A stretch of DNA of 10,801 bases from an uncultured Eubacteriales bacterium (GCA_948762645.1 CAQBRY010000058.1:1-10801), one strand, 5' to 3'. Counted from the first letter of the stretch, positions 1-6,546 are shown. Notes: generated from the sequence alone by a model not told the origin. Numbers and translations are program-made.

Positions 1-343
1 GTACTACACCGCACTCTTTAAGTATACCTTTTTTTTCAAGTTGCATTGCCATGTTAAGACCTGTCTGTCCGCCTATTCCCGGGACGATAGCATCCGGTCT
101 TTCATACCTTAAAATTTTTGAAATATATTCAAGTGTTAAGGGTTCCATGTATACTTTATCCGCTATTGTCGTATCCGTCATTATGGTTGCCGGATTTGAG
201 TTTACCAATACTACCTCATATCCTTCTTCTTTTAAGGCTAAACATGCTTGAGTACCTGCATAATCAAATTCAGCGGCTTGTCCTATAACTATTGGTCCTG
301 ATCCTATAATTAGTATTTTTTTGATGTCTGTCCTTTTAGCCAT
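1..343 (-). CDS. carB: Carbamoyl-phosphate synthase large subunit, N-terminal part (cut by window edge)
   Basis: The first 114 residues of the large subunit are visible; the gene runs off the left edge. CarB makes carbamoyl phosphate from bicarbonate, ammonia (from glutamine via CarA) and two ATP, feeding pyrimidine and arginine synthesis in the cytoplasm. The start MAKRTDIKKILIIGSGPIVI, then GQAAEFDYAGTQAC (21-34), VNSNPATIMTD (47-57) and GGQTGLN (91-97), match the conserved opening of the carboxyphosphate-forming half. The ATG at 343 is supported by AGGAGG at 351-356, seven bases upstream. It lies 33 bases behind pyrC on the same strand, so the two are almost certainly co-transcribed. carA does not precede it, although carA-carB is the usual order; carA could follow beyond the window. 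Identification is very secure. Assignment to a pyrimidine-specific rather than general enzyme rests on the pyrC neighbour only. Confidence 0.96.
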   Translation of the reverse strand, partial: MAKRTDIKKILIIGSGPIVIGQAAEFDYAGTQACLALKEEGYEVVLVNSNPATIMTDTTIADKVYMEPLTLEYISKILRYERPDAIVPGIGGQTGLNMAMQLEKKGILKECGVV

Positions 344-376
344 ATTTTTTCCTCCTAATTACTTTATTTACTTAAA

Positions 377-1648
377 TTATGTTCTTTCTTGCCATACTAT
401 CTTGCCTTCACAAATTGTCATTACGCACTTTCCGTAAACTTCTTCACCCTCAAAAGGCGTACTTTTTCCTTTGGATAAAAATTTGTCAGGGTCAATTTTA
501 TACTTGAAGTTTAAATTAAATACACATAAATTGGTTTTTTTACCTTCAATAAATTTGTCTTCGATTCCAAATCGCTTACTTGGATTTACACTCATAAGAT
601 CTATAAGTTTACCAAGCGATATTATATTTGTTTTTACAAGTTTAGTATAAAGAATCGGAAAAGCTGTTTCTATCCCCACAACACCCATTAGACTTTCTTT
701 AAGTCCTTTAGACTTCTCATCTTTGGAATGCGGAGCATGGTCTGTAGCAATAATATCTATGGTACCGTCTTTAATTCCTTCCATTAAAGATAATCTGTCT
801 TTTTCATCTCTTATTGGAGGGTTCATTTTGTATTTTCCGTCTTCTTTTATGTCCATATCATTCAATAGTAAATAATGTGGGGCAGTTTCACATGTAACAT
901 CTACTCCTTCTGATTTTGCTTTTCTAATAAGGTCCACGCTTTCTTTAGTTGAAACATGACATACATGATATTTACATCCAACTTCTTTAGCTATATTTAA
1001 CTCTTTTTCTACAGCCTTCCATTCACTTTCGCTGCAAATTCCTTTATGCCCGTATTTTTCGGCGTATTTACCTTTATGTATATATCCTCCGTTAATGAGG
1101 CTATTATCTTCACAATGAGATACTATTATTTTATTTAATTTTTTAGCCTTAATCATAGCCTGTCTTATAACATTACAGTCCTGGACTCCTCTTCCGTCAT
1201 CTGAAAATCCCGACACATAATTTGAAATTTCATCCATATTAGAAAGCTTTTTTCCGTTTTCTCCTTTAGTTATAGATCCGTATGGATGAACATTTATTAA
1301 GGAATCTTTTTTTATGATGTCTAACTGAATATTTAGATTTTCTAAGCCGTCCGGTACGGGATTTAAATTTGGCATTGAAAATATATCAGTATACCCGCTT
1401 TTTGCTGCTGCCCTTGTTCCAGATTTTATCGTTTCCTTATAAAAAAAGCCCGGTTCTCGTAAATGTACATGAACATCTACTAAACCGGGAAATATATAAT
1501 AATTGTTAAAATCTAAAATAGTAACATTGGTATCAGCAGGTATATAATCTATTTCTTTCAAATGCCAACATCCGTTTTCGATATATACATTTTTTCTTTT
1601 AAATGTATTGTTTGTGTAAACATTTGCATTTTTAAGTAAAAAATACAT
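377..1648 (-). CDS. pyrC: Dihydroorotase, type I (PyrC)
   Basis: This enzyme cyclises N-carbamoyl-L-aspartate to dihydroorotate, the third step of UMP synthesis, in the cytoplasm. The 423-residue length fits the class I (Bacillus/Aquifex-like) enzymes rather than the shorter E. coli type. Visible amidohydrolase motifs are DVHVHLREPG (58-67, metal ligands H60 and H62 and substrate R64), SMPN (91-94), FSDDGRG with D151 (the aspartate that replaces the carbamylated lysine in this class), SHCED with H178, CHVST with H231, APHY (256-259), MNPPIR (275-280) and TDHAPH with catalytic D303. No key residue is missing. The ATG at 1648 follows AGGAAGGG at 1653-1660. A TTGACA-18-TATAAT promoter lies just upstream, giving a leader of about 35 bases, too short for a PyrR-type attenuator. 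carB follows after 33 bases. Confidence 0.96.
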   Translation of the reverse strand: MYFLLKNANVYTNNTFKRKNVYIENGCWHLKEIDYIPADTNVTILDFNNYYIFPGLVDVHVHLREPGFFYKETIKSGTRAAAKSGYTDIFSMPNLNPVPDGLENLNIQLDIIKKDSLINVHPYGSITKGENGKKLSNMDEISNYVSGFSDDGRGVQDCNVIRQAMIKAKKLNKIIVSHCEDNSLINGGYIHKGKYAEKYGHKGICSESEWKAVEKELNIAKEVGCKYHVCHVSTKESVDLIRKAKSEGVDVTCETAPHYLLLNDMDIKEDGKYKMNPPIRDEKDRLSLMEGIKDGTIDIIATDHAPHSKDEKSKGLKESLMGVVGIETAFPILYTKLVKTNIISLGKLIDLMSVNPSKRFGIEDKFIEGKKTNLCVFNLNFKYKIDPDKFLSKGKSTPFEGEEVYGKCVMTICEGKIVWQERT

Positions 1649-1689
1649 TATACCCTTCCTTTTTAATTACTTATTTTTTAGCCTCGATA

Positions 1690-1719
1690 ATTATAAATAA
1701 ATTTATTATAGTTTGTCAA
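1690..1719 (-). promoter_or_regulatory. Promoter of pyrC-carB
   Basis: On the minus strand a perfect -35 TTGACA (1714-1719) and a perfect -10 TATAAT (1690-1695) are separated by 18 bases. Transcription would start near 1683, giving a short leader before pyrC. No attenuator hairpin or anti-terminator is visible between this site and the start codon. Confidence 0.8.
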
Positions 1720-1742
1720 TAGATATTGTTTTAAATATCATG

Positions 1743-1772
1743 AAAGTCTACGATTTTATTATCGCAGACTTT
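1743..1772 (-). terminator. Hairpin terminator downstream of pgk
   Basis: A 12-bp inverted repeat (arms 1743-1754 and 1761-1772, one G-U pair, six-base loop) starts ten bases past the pgk stop codon. It separates pgk from the pyrC promoter. On the minus strand the arm is followed by TTTCATGATATTT, a poor U tract. On the plus strand a run of six T (1778-1783) follows instead. Most likely it ends pgk transcription, perhaps leakily. Confidence 0.6.
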
Positions 1773-1781
1773 ATAGCTTTT

Positions 1782-2975
1782 TTATTTATCGTTTAAATGT
1801 GAAAGTCCGGGCAATTCTTTACCTTCTAAAAATTGGAGAGATGCTCCCCCACCTGTAGATATATGAGTCATTTTATCTGCAAATCCAAGTTTTTCGACGG
1901 CAGCTGCAGAGTCTCCTCCGCCTATAATTGATATTGCTCCACTATCCGCTATTGCTTTAGCAACTGCTATAGTACCGTTTGCAAAATTATCCCATTCTGA
2001 TACTCCCATAGGACCGTTCCATACTACTGTTCCAGCACCTTTGATCGCTTCAGAAAAAAGATCTGCAGTTTTTGTTCCAATGTCAAGACCCATCCAACCA
2101 TCTGGAATTTTATCTGCAGGTACGATTTGTGATTCTGTATTAGGATCATACTCTTTACCTACTTTATTATCTACCGGTAAAAATAATTTTACGTTCTTTT
2201 CTTTTGCTTTTGCCATTATGTCTCTTGCTAAATCTAATTTATCACTTTCACATAAAGATGTCCCAACGGAATACCCTAAAGAATTCATGAAAGTATATGC
2301 CATACCTCCGCCTATTATTAGTTTATCTACCTTTTCAAGTAAACTATTAATAACTCCGATTTTATCGGATACTTTTGCTCCACCTAATATTGATACAAAT
2401 GGTCTTTTGGGATTATCTAAGATTTTACTCATAGTAGATATTTCTTTTTGGATTAAAAATCCACATACTGACGGTAAATACTGAGTTACTCCTACTGTGG
2501 AGGCATGAGCTCTATGGCATGTTCCAAAAGCGTCGTTTACATATAAATCTGCAAGAGAAGCTAATTTTTTAGAAAATTCAGGATCATTTTTTTCTTCTTC
2601 TTTATGAAAACGAAGATTTTCCAGCAAACAGACTTCTCCATCTTTTAACTGAGACACGGTGATATTTGCACTTTCACCTATAACATCCTGAGCAAATTTG
2701 ACATCTATATTTAATGATTTGGATATCTGTTTTGCAACAGGCTCTAATGAAAATTTTTTATTAAATTCTCCCTTAGGTCTTCCGAGATGGGAACAAAGTA
2801 TTACCTTTGCTTTATTATCAATCAGATATTTTATTGTTTTTAAGGACTCATCTATCCTTTTTGTATCCGTTATATTTCCGCTTTCATCAAACGGTACGTT
2901 GAAATCACAGCGAACCAATACTTTCTTTCCAGTTACATCTATGTCTAACACAGTTTTTTTATTTAAATAGTTCAT
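1782..2975 (-). CDS. pgk: Phosphoglycerate kinase
   Basis: Pgk transfers phosphate from 1,3-bisphosphoglycerate to ADP, the first ATP-yielding step of glycolysis, in the cytoplasm. The 397 residues match the usual bacterial length. The N-terminal substrate domain shows RCDFNVP (22-28), SHLGRPKGE (62-70), ENLRF (119-123) and NDAFGTCHRAHAST (147-160). The C-terminal nucleotide domain shows GGAKVSDK (198-205), GGGMAYTF (222-229), WNGPMGVSE (319-327) and the GGGDSAAA and STGGGAS loops (352-359 and 373-379). A serine sits where many family members have phenylalanine (usual GVFE, here GVSE), a minor change. The ATG at 2975 has GGAAAGGA at 2983-2990, seven bases upstream. It has its own consensus promoter and a downstream hairpin. 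No gap, tpi or other glycolytic gene is adjacent, so it appears to be a single-gene unit. Confidence 0.97.
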   Translation of the reverse strand: MNYLNKKTVLDIDVTGKKVLVRCDFNVPFDESGNITDTKRIDESLKTIKYLIDNKAKVILCSHLGRPKGEFNKKFSLEPVAKQISKSLNIDVKFAQDVIGESANITVSQLKDGEVCLLENLRFHKEEEKNDPEFSKKLASLADLYVNDAFGTCHRAHASTVGVTQYLPSVCGFLIQKEISTMSKILDNPKRPFVSILGGAKVSDKIGVINSLLEKVDKLIIGGGMAYTFMNSLGYSVGTSLCESDKLDLARDIMAKAKEKNVKLFLPVDNKVGKEYDPNTESQIVPADKIPDGWMGLDIGTKTADLFSEAIKGAGTVVWNGPMGVSEWDNFANGTIAVAKAIADSGAISIIGGGDSAAAVEKLGFADKMTHISTGGGASLQFLEGKELPGLSHLNDK

Positions 2976-3021
2976 GAAAACATCCTTTCCGCAAATTAAA
3001 CCAAACTATTATGCGAAAAGG

Positions 3022-3050
3022 ATTATACGATAAAATATTATTTTTTTCAA
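3022..3050 (-). promoter_or_regulatory. Promoter of pgk
   Basis: Minus-strand -35 TTGAAA (3045-3050) and perfect -10 TATAAT (3022-3027) are exactly 17 bases apart. The expected start is near 3015, giving a leader of about 40 bases with the pgk ribosome binding site. This site begins only 28 bases past the end of the RNase P RNA gene. Confidence 0.85.
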
Positions 3051-3078
3051 GTAGTATATGATTATTAATAAACATTTT

Positions 3079-3417
3079 GAGTATACCGATAAGCCGAATT
3101 CTGTCGAGAGTAATCATCTATCTTAGCTGTGCGTTGCCGTCACCAGCTTAGTGCCACCTTTAAGTGAATGCCGCCGAGCAAACGTTTAATAACATTCACA
3201 AACCACGGTGTTGCTCCGAATAGGGTTTACACAGCTATTTAGTCTCCTAAATACTGGTGAGCTCTTACCTCGCCTTTTCATCCTTACCATATATGGCGGT
3301 AATTTTCTGTTGCACTTTCCCTAGGGTCGCCCCCGGCGGCCGTTAGCCGCTATTCTGCTCTGTGGAGTCCGGACTTTCCTCACATATGATTAATATGCGC
3401 GATTACTTAGTATACTC
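3079..3417 (-). ncRNA. rnpB: RNase P RNA, class A (M1-type)
   Basis: This is the catalytic RNA of ribonuclease P, which removes 5' leaders from tRNA precursors together with the RnpA protein. On the minus strand the 5' and 3' ends form a perfect 8-bp P1 helix (GAGTATAC with GTATACTC), and a second helix P2 pairs AGTAATC with GATTACT. Conserved blocks follow in order: GAGGAAAGTCCGGACTCC (start of the core), GGGCGACCC, GTGCAACAGAAA, the diagnostic CGAGGTAAGAGCTCACC, AAACCC...CGGAGCAA, AGGTGGC (a GGU that can pair with the tRNA CCA end) and ACAGAATTCGGCTTAT near the 3' end. The core pattern is the ancestral A class, not the B class of Bacillus. Length is about 339 nt and the ends are set by P1. 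No intrinsic terminator is obvious after the 3' end. Confidence 0.96.
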
Positions 3418-3425
3418 AATAAATA

Positions 3426-3454
3426 AAGCTACCATTATATTTTAAAAATGTCAA
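3426..3454 (-). promoter_or_regulatory. Putative rnpB promoter
   Basis: A perfect -35 TTGACA lies at 3449-3454 on the minus strand. Seventeen bases later is TAGCTT (3426-3431), a weak -10, which would start transcription almost exactly at the P1 helix. A perfect TATAAT also lies at 3434-3439 but only nine bases from TTGACA, and it has no good -35 of its own. The promoter is probably here, but which -10 is used is unclear. It sits directly against the 3' end of the upstream gene. Confidence 0.5.
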
Positions 3455-3461
3455 TAATAAT

Positions 3462-4697
3462 CTATATAATTATTGCTGTTAGGAAACCCAATGCTTGTAA
3501 AATCATATTAGCATGACTACATATCCATACCCATATCGCAGACTTATTAGCCATTTTATTAATTTTATCTAATTCAGTAATGGTTTTGTCCTTTAAAAAA
3601 CTATCAAGTTTTTGTCCGGCCTCATTTAACTTATCCGTAATATCTTGAACATTATCGGAGCTATTTTTTTTAATGTTAATTTTTAATATAATGTCACCTA
3701 TACATTTTTTTTGTCTTTCAAAACATGACCAAAAATCTTTAATTGATGTACGGTTATTGTTGATGTCAGCTAATGGATCTTTCATATTATCAAAAATTTT
3801 ATTTCCCATTTGGACCATAGTTTTTAATGCACTTTTAGCGTTCATAATATTAGTAGCATTTGCTGTTGAATATTTTGCGGATTTTAGTGCTTGATCAACC
3901 TCTGAGATTATAATATTTTTCTCAAAAGATGATATTCTGTCTATTATTGCTGATAAGCTTGATCGATATCTTTTAAATTTCGGATTACTTAAGGATTCTG
4001 TGCAATGTTGATTTATAAACTTTAACTTATGTTTCACATCAGAAAGCTTTTCCATAATCGGGCTTACATTGTCCAAAATTTCCTCCCTTCCTTTCTTTAT
4101 TTTAAGTTCGCAGCATCTTATCTTCTTTGCCTCAATAAGTATCCATGACACAGCATTTACTATTTGACATCCAAATTCATCAGAAAAATTTCCTATTTCT
4201 TTAGTATCTTCTTTAAATTTTTTAGAAACATTATCAGCCATTTTTTTATATTCATCTTTGACAGATTTCCATTCTTTACTTTTACAATACATACCATCTA
4301 TCAAATTATTAAATTTTTCGATGTCCTTTGAAATTAAGTCATGTATTTTATTAACTCTATCAATATTAACTACCGTGATAGTAGGACTGATATAATCGGA
4401 ATAAATTTTTTTTAACCACTCAGAAGAACTCATTAAATAATCGTATAGATTTTTAGAATTTTCTCCGATTCTTTTTTTCAGCTTATCCACGAGTAACTTC
4501 CCAACTGTAATTCTTATTAAAGGAATAGAAAGGTTCAATGCTTTTAGATATTTTTGATAATTAACTCTGGCTTCTAGTAAAGTCAAAATATATGAATTCG
4601 GAACAGCAATTGAAGGTTTTCTGCTGATAAGTTGAACTACATATTTAGGCAATTCATTATTTTTTATTTTTTGAACTTCGTCATTTGTTATTTTCAT
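3462..4697 (-). CDS. Unknown helical protein with hydrophobic C-terminal tail (411 aa)
   Basis: I do not recognise this protein. It is 411 residues, charged, lysine-rich and apparently almost all helix, with long stretches that could form coiled coils (about 110-170, 205-260 and 340-385). There is no signal peptide. Two hydrophobic stretches stand out: a short one near 52-70 and a C-terminal one, 387-411, containing WVWICSHANMILQALGF and ending in AIII at the last residue. That layout fits a tail-anchored membrane protein or an amphitropic helical bundle. Eight cysteines, including a CC pair at 195-196, are unusual and argue for a cytoplasmic location. Length, helix content and lack of a signal peptide also recall some alpha-helical pore-forming toxins (YaxA/XaxA type), but no motif was recognised, so this is speculation. 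The ATG at 4697 has AAGGAAGGGG at 4705-4714. The gene has its own promoter, diverges from the next gene and ends 44 bases before rnpB. Confidence 0.85.
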   Translation of the reverse strand: MKITNDEVQKIKNNELPKYVVQLISRKPSIAVPNSYILTLLEARVNYQKYLKALNLSIPLIRITVGKLLVDKLKKRIGENSKNLYDYLMSSSEWLKKIYSDYISPTITVVNIDRVNKIHDLISKDIEKFNNLIDGMYCKSKEWKSVKDEYKKMADNVSKKFKEDTKEIGNFSDEFGCQIVNAVSWILIEAKKIRCCELKIKKGREEILDNVSPIMEKLSDVKHKLKFINQHCTESLSNPKFKRYRSSLSAIIDRISSFEKNIIISEVDQALKSAKYSTANATNIMNAKSALKTMVQMGNKIFDNMKDPLADINNNRTSIKDFWSCFERQKKCIGDIILKINIKKNSSDNVQDITDKLNEAGQKLDSFLKDKTITELDKINKMANKSAIWVWICSHANMILQALGFLTAIII

Positions 4698-4733
4698 TAA
4701 ATATCCCCTTCCTTAATATTAAAGATTATATTT

Positions 4734-4761
4734 ATTATATACAATTTATAAAATAAGTCAA
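4734..4761 (-). promoter_or_regulatory. Promoter of the 411-aa unknown gene
   Basis: Minus-strand TTGACT (4756-4761) and perfect TATAAT (4734-4739) are 16 bases apart. The expected start is near 4727, giving a leader of about 30 bases that contains the strong AAGGAAGGGG ribosome binding site. It indicates an intact, independently expressed gene. Confidence 0.7.
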
Positions 4762-4856
4762 TTAGTTATAATTATTTGTCTAATATCACAAAATATATTT
4801 TTAATATATATTTATCTTTAAAAATATTTTTTTGTTTTGGCGTAATTTACTTGATT

Positions 4857-4862
4857 TATAAT
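4857..4862 (+). promoter_or_regulatory. Possible -10 box for the divergent membrane-protein gene
   Basis: A perfect TATAAT lies at 4857-4862. The best -35 is TTGTTT at 4832-4837 with a long 19-base spacer. An alternative is TTGATT at 4851-4856 with a poor -10 (TAATAA) at 4874. Either gives a leader of roughly 55-75 bases. The surrounding 220-base divergent spacer is nearly pure A+T, so chance matches are likely. Confidence 0.3.
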
Positions 4863-4940
4863 TAATGGTAAAATAATAAAATATTTTTAGATACAAACAC
4901 TATTTCAAGCACTTAAATTTATTATAGGGAGAGGATGTCA

Positions 4941-5732
4941 ATGTCAAAGAACAATAACAAGAATTTTTCTAGTAATATTAATAAAATAAAAAGCAAAAAA
5001 TTTGAGTTGGCAATATATATAGTTTTAAGGTTAATAGTTTTTGTTACGATGATTGTATCATTTTTTAGAGGAAATTATGAAAATGTATTTTTATGTGTCT
5101 TCTCTCTATTTTTATTTATGATTCCAAACATGATACAAAGAAAATTAAATATTGAACTTCCAACCACTTTAGAAGTAATAATATTATTTTTTATCTTTGC
5201 ATCACTTATTCTTGGAGAAATGCAATCATACTATATTAAATTTCAATATTGGGATACTATGCTTCATACTATAAATGGTTTTTTATGTGCGGCTGTAGGA
5301 TTTGCACTTGTTGAATTATTAAACAGACAAAAAAATATCAAGTTTAATCTCTCACCAATATATTTATCTATCGTTGCATTTTGTTTTTCTATGACTATAG
5401 GAGTACTTTGGGAATTCTTTGAATGTGGTTGTGATATGTTTCTGCATACAGATATGCAAAAAGATACTATTGTACATTCAATTTCTTCTACTGCACTTAA
5501 TAAATCCAAAGAAAACACTCCCGTAATAATAAACGATATTAAAGAAGTAACTATTAACGGAGAAAAATTAGATATTGACGGATATTTAGATATAGGATTA
5601 TTAGATACTATGAAAGATCTATTCGTTAATTTTATCGGTGCAGTTATATTTAGTACAATTGGATATTTTTATTTAAAAAATGGAGGTAACGGAAAATTCG
5701 TGAAAAGATTTATTCCTCGAATAAAATCATAG
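4941..5732 (+). CDS. Six-helix membrane protein resembling YjdF/DUF2238 family
   Basis: Integral membrane protein of unknown function, 263 residues from the preferred start. Numbering here uses the longer reading from 4935. Hydrophobic helices lie at about 24-44, 50-67, 78-96, 107-128, 141-162 and 226-247. Conserved-looking polar residues sit within or beside the helices: WDTMLHTINGF (W106, D107, H111, G115), VLWEFFECGCD (W159, E160, E163, D167) and LLDTMKDLFVNFIGA (D224, D228, N232). This arrangement is the one I associate with COG3647/DUF2238 (YjdF) membrane proteins, so the family call is from remembered pattern and moderate. A hydrophilic stretch at 170-222 separates helices 5 and 6. GGGAGAGG (4927-4934) overlaps the ATG at 4935 too closely; the in-frame ATG at 4941 has a six-base spacer and is preferred. 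It diverges from the 411-aa gene. Confidence 0.85.
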   Translation: MSKNNNKNFSSNINKIKSKKFELAIYIVLRLIVFVTMIVSFFRGNYENVFLCVFSLFLFMIPNMIQRKLNIELPTTLEVIILFFIFASLILGEMQSYYIKFQYWDTMLHTINGFLCAAVGFALVELLNRQKNIKFNLSPIYLSIVAFCFSMTIGVLWEFFECGCDMFLHTDMQKDTIVHSISSTALNKSKENTPVIINDIKEVTINGEKLDIDGYLDIGLLDTMKDLFVNFIGAVIFSTIGYFYLKNGGNGKFVKRFIPRIKS

Positions 5733-5790
5733 CTCAAAGTATATATTAAATTTTATTTATATAGCGTAATATTTTTTTAATGTTTTTCAC

Positions 5791-5976
5791 ATGTCTTATG
5801 TACCAATATTTGATTCAAAGTGGTTAATATTGTCAAGGATTTATTTTAGTTTGTCATTAGACGGGTATAATTTTTATCCATATACAGGAAATGAGAAATA
5901 TTATATGAATATTGATGAAATTATACCTTATTTAATATTTTCAGGTATAAAATATGAAATAATTAATCCAAGTTAG
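5791..5976 (+). CDS. Doubtful 61-codon ORF, possibly a gene fragment
   Basis: This open frame encodes 61 residues rich in aromatic residues and isoleucine (for example FDSKWLILSRIYFSL and YPYTGNEKYYMNID). The composition is protein-like rather than random. However, no ribosome binding site precedes the ATG (the 15 bases before it are mostly T), and the frame is closed by TAA at 5767-5769, 21 bases upstream. Beyond its TAG the same frame continues open for 18 codons before another stop. It is more likely the remnant of a longer gene than an intact small gene. No family was recognised. Confidence 0.25.
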   Translation: MSYVPIFDSKWLILSRIYFSLSLDGYNFYPYTGNEKYYMNIDEIIPYLIFSGIKYEIINPS

Positions 5977-6011
5977 CCATTGTCTGTCAATACAAATAAC
6001 GCTAATTTTGA

Positions 6012-6233
6012 AAACTACAGTTTATATCTATAATTACAAGTCTCCTCTTCATTAGATTTTTTTATGGTCAAAGATGTGCCTATATAGTAGCAAAAAATAT
6101 TAAAGATATATAACTTTCATCCAGAGATGTTAGCGTAATCGGCATTTTTGACATAGGAGAAATAAATTTTTCCACAATGCTATCAATACTGGCTGACTTC
6201 GGAAGCATAATGATACAATACAATCCACATTGA
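6012..6233 (+). pseudogene. Broken coding remnant, faintly LacI/GalR-like
   Basis: One plus-strand frame is open from 6012 to 6230 apart from a TAA at 6111-6113, then ends at TGA 6231-6233. Just before the stop it reads RCAYIVAKNIKDI, and after it LSSRDVSVIGIFDIGEINFS. The second piece resembles the PEDVSVIGFDDI block of the LacI/GalR sugar-binding domain, with an alanine- and lysine-bearing helix at the expected distance before it. The resemblance is short and from memory, so the family is a guess. There is no start codon with a ribosome binding site. The minus strand of the same DNA also has a 42-codon open stretch, but its codons look less natural. Confidence 0.3.
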
Positions 6234-6250
6234 TTAGACAAAATAGAAAA

Positions 6251-6274
6251 AATAGCTAGAAATTTAGCTATTTC
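6251..6274 (-). terminator. Intrinsic terminator facing minus-strand transcription
   Basis: A perfect 9-bp inverted repeat (AAATAGCTA with TAGCTATTT, six-base loop) is followed on the minus strand by TTTCTATTTTG, giving an uninterrupted T run from the arm onward. The stem is AT-rich and weak. It lies about 270 bases past the degV stop and two bases past the TAA of the minus-strand coding remnant, so it probably once ended that gene and may now end degV transcripts. Confidence 0.5.
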
Positions 6275-6276
6275 CT

Positions 6277-6453
6277 TAGTTTACTTTTTTGTTATACCTT
6301 TTCATTTAATCTACACCTATAAAAACTGGTTATCTCAAACTCAAGATTTTCATTAATGGGTAGATCTAATATCTATTCTGAGATAATAGTAACAATTCTG
6401 TCCAAAATAACTGTTGATGTTTTAGAAGAATGAAATGTGTGATACGTGATCAA
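6277..6453 (-). pseudogene. Broken C-terminal coding remnant upstream of the terminator
   Basis: A minus-strand frame is open from 6453 to its TAA at 6277-6279 except for one TAG at 6373-6375. The part after the TAG reads ILDLPINENLEFEITSFYRC and ends RLNERYNKKVN, a plausible protein C-terminus. The stop codon abuts the hairpin terminator at 6251-6274, as expected of a genuine gene end. No start codon or ribosome binding site is visible and no family was recognised. It lies directly behind degV on the same strand and may be what is left of an operon partner. Confidence 0.3.
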
Positions 6454-6546
6454 TTACAGTAATAAAACCTGATATACTGAGAAGAAATATATAGATGTTA
6501 TGGACCGATATTACAACAAAGTTAAATTATTTAATAATATATTAAT

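Larger units (their letters stand above)
5733..6546. other. 814-base stretch without an intact convincing gene; probable decayed genes
   Basis: Between the membrane-protein gene and degV no frame stays open long enough, with a ribosome binding site, to call a sound gene. Short stretches with protein-like composition occur on both strands and are broken by stops; they are listed separately. One hairpin that looks like a minus-strand terminator lies at 6251-6274. No insertion-sequence ends, tRNA or direct repeats were noticed. The pattern fits relics of deleted or decaying genes. Confidence 0.6.

Noticed and set aside
1649..1689. Search for a PyrR-type attenuator or uracil-responsive leader before pyrC
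   Set aside because: The leader from the consensus promoter is only about 35 bases and shows no competing hairpins or U run.
2041..2484. 147-codon open frame antisense to pgk
   Set aside because: It lies wholly within the securely identified pgk on the other strand and has no ribosome binding site or recognisable protein; it is a shadow.
2698..2970. 90-codon open frame antisense to the pgk N-terminus
   Set aside because: Fully covered by pgk; composition reflects the reverse of conserved pgk codons.
3434..3454. TTGACA and TATAAT both perfect upstream of rnpB, tempting as one consensus promoter
   Set aside because: They are only nine bases apart, which RNA polymerase cannot use together; the promoter was called with a weaker -10 and lower confidence.
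4791..4813. 8-bp inverted repeat AAATATAT/ATATATTT in the divergent spacer
   Set aside because: The arms are purely A and T in a region that is almost entirely A+T, so such a palindrome is expected by chance.
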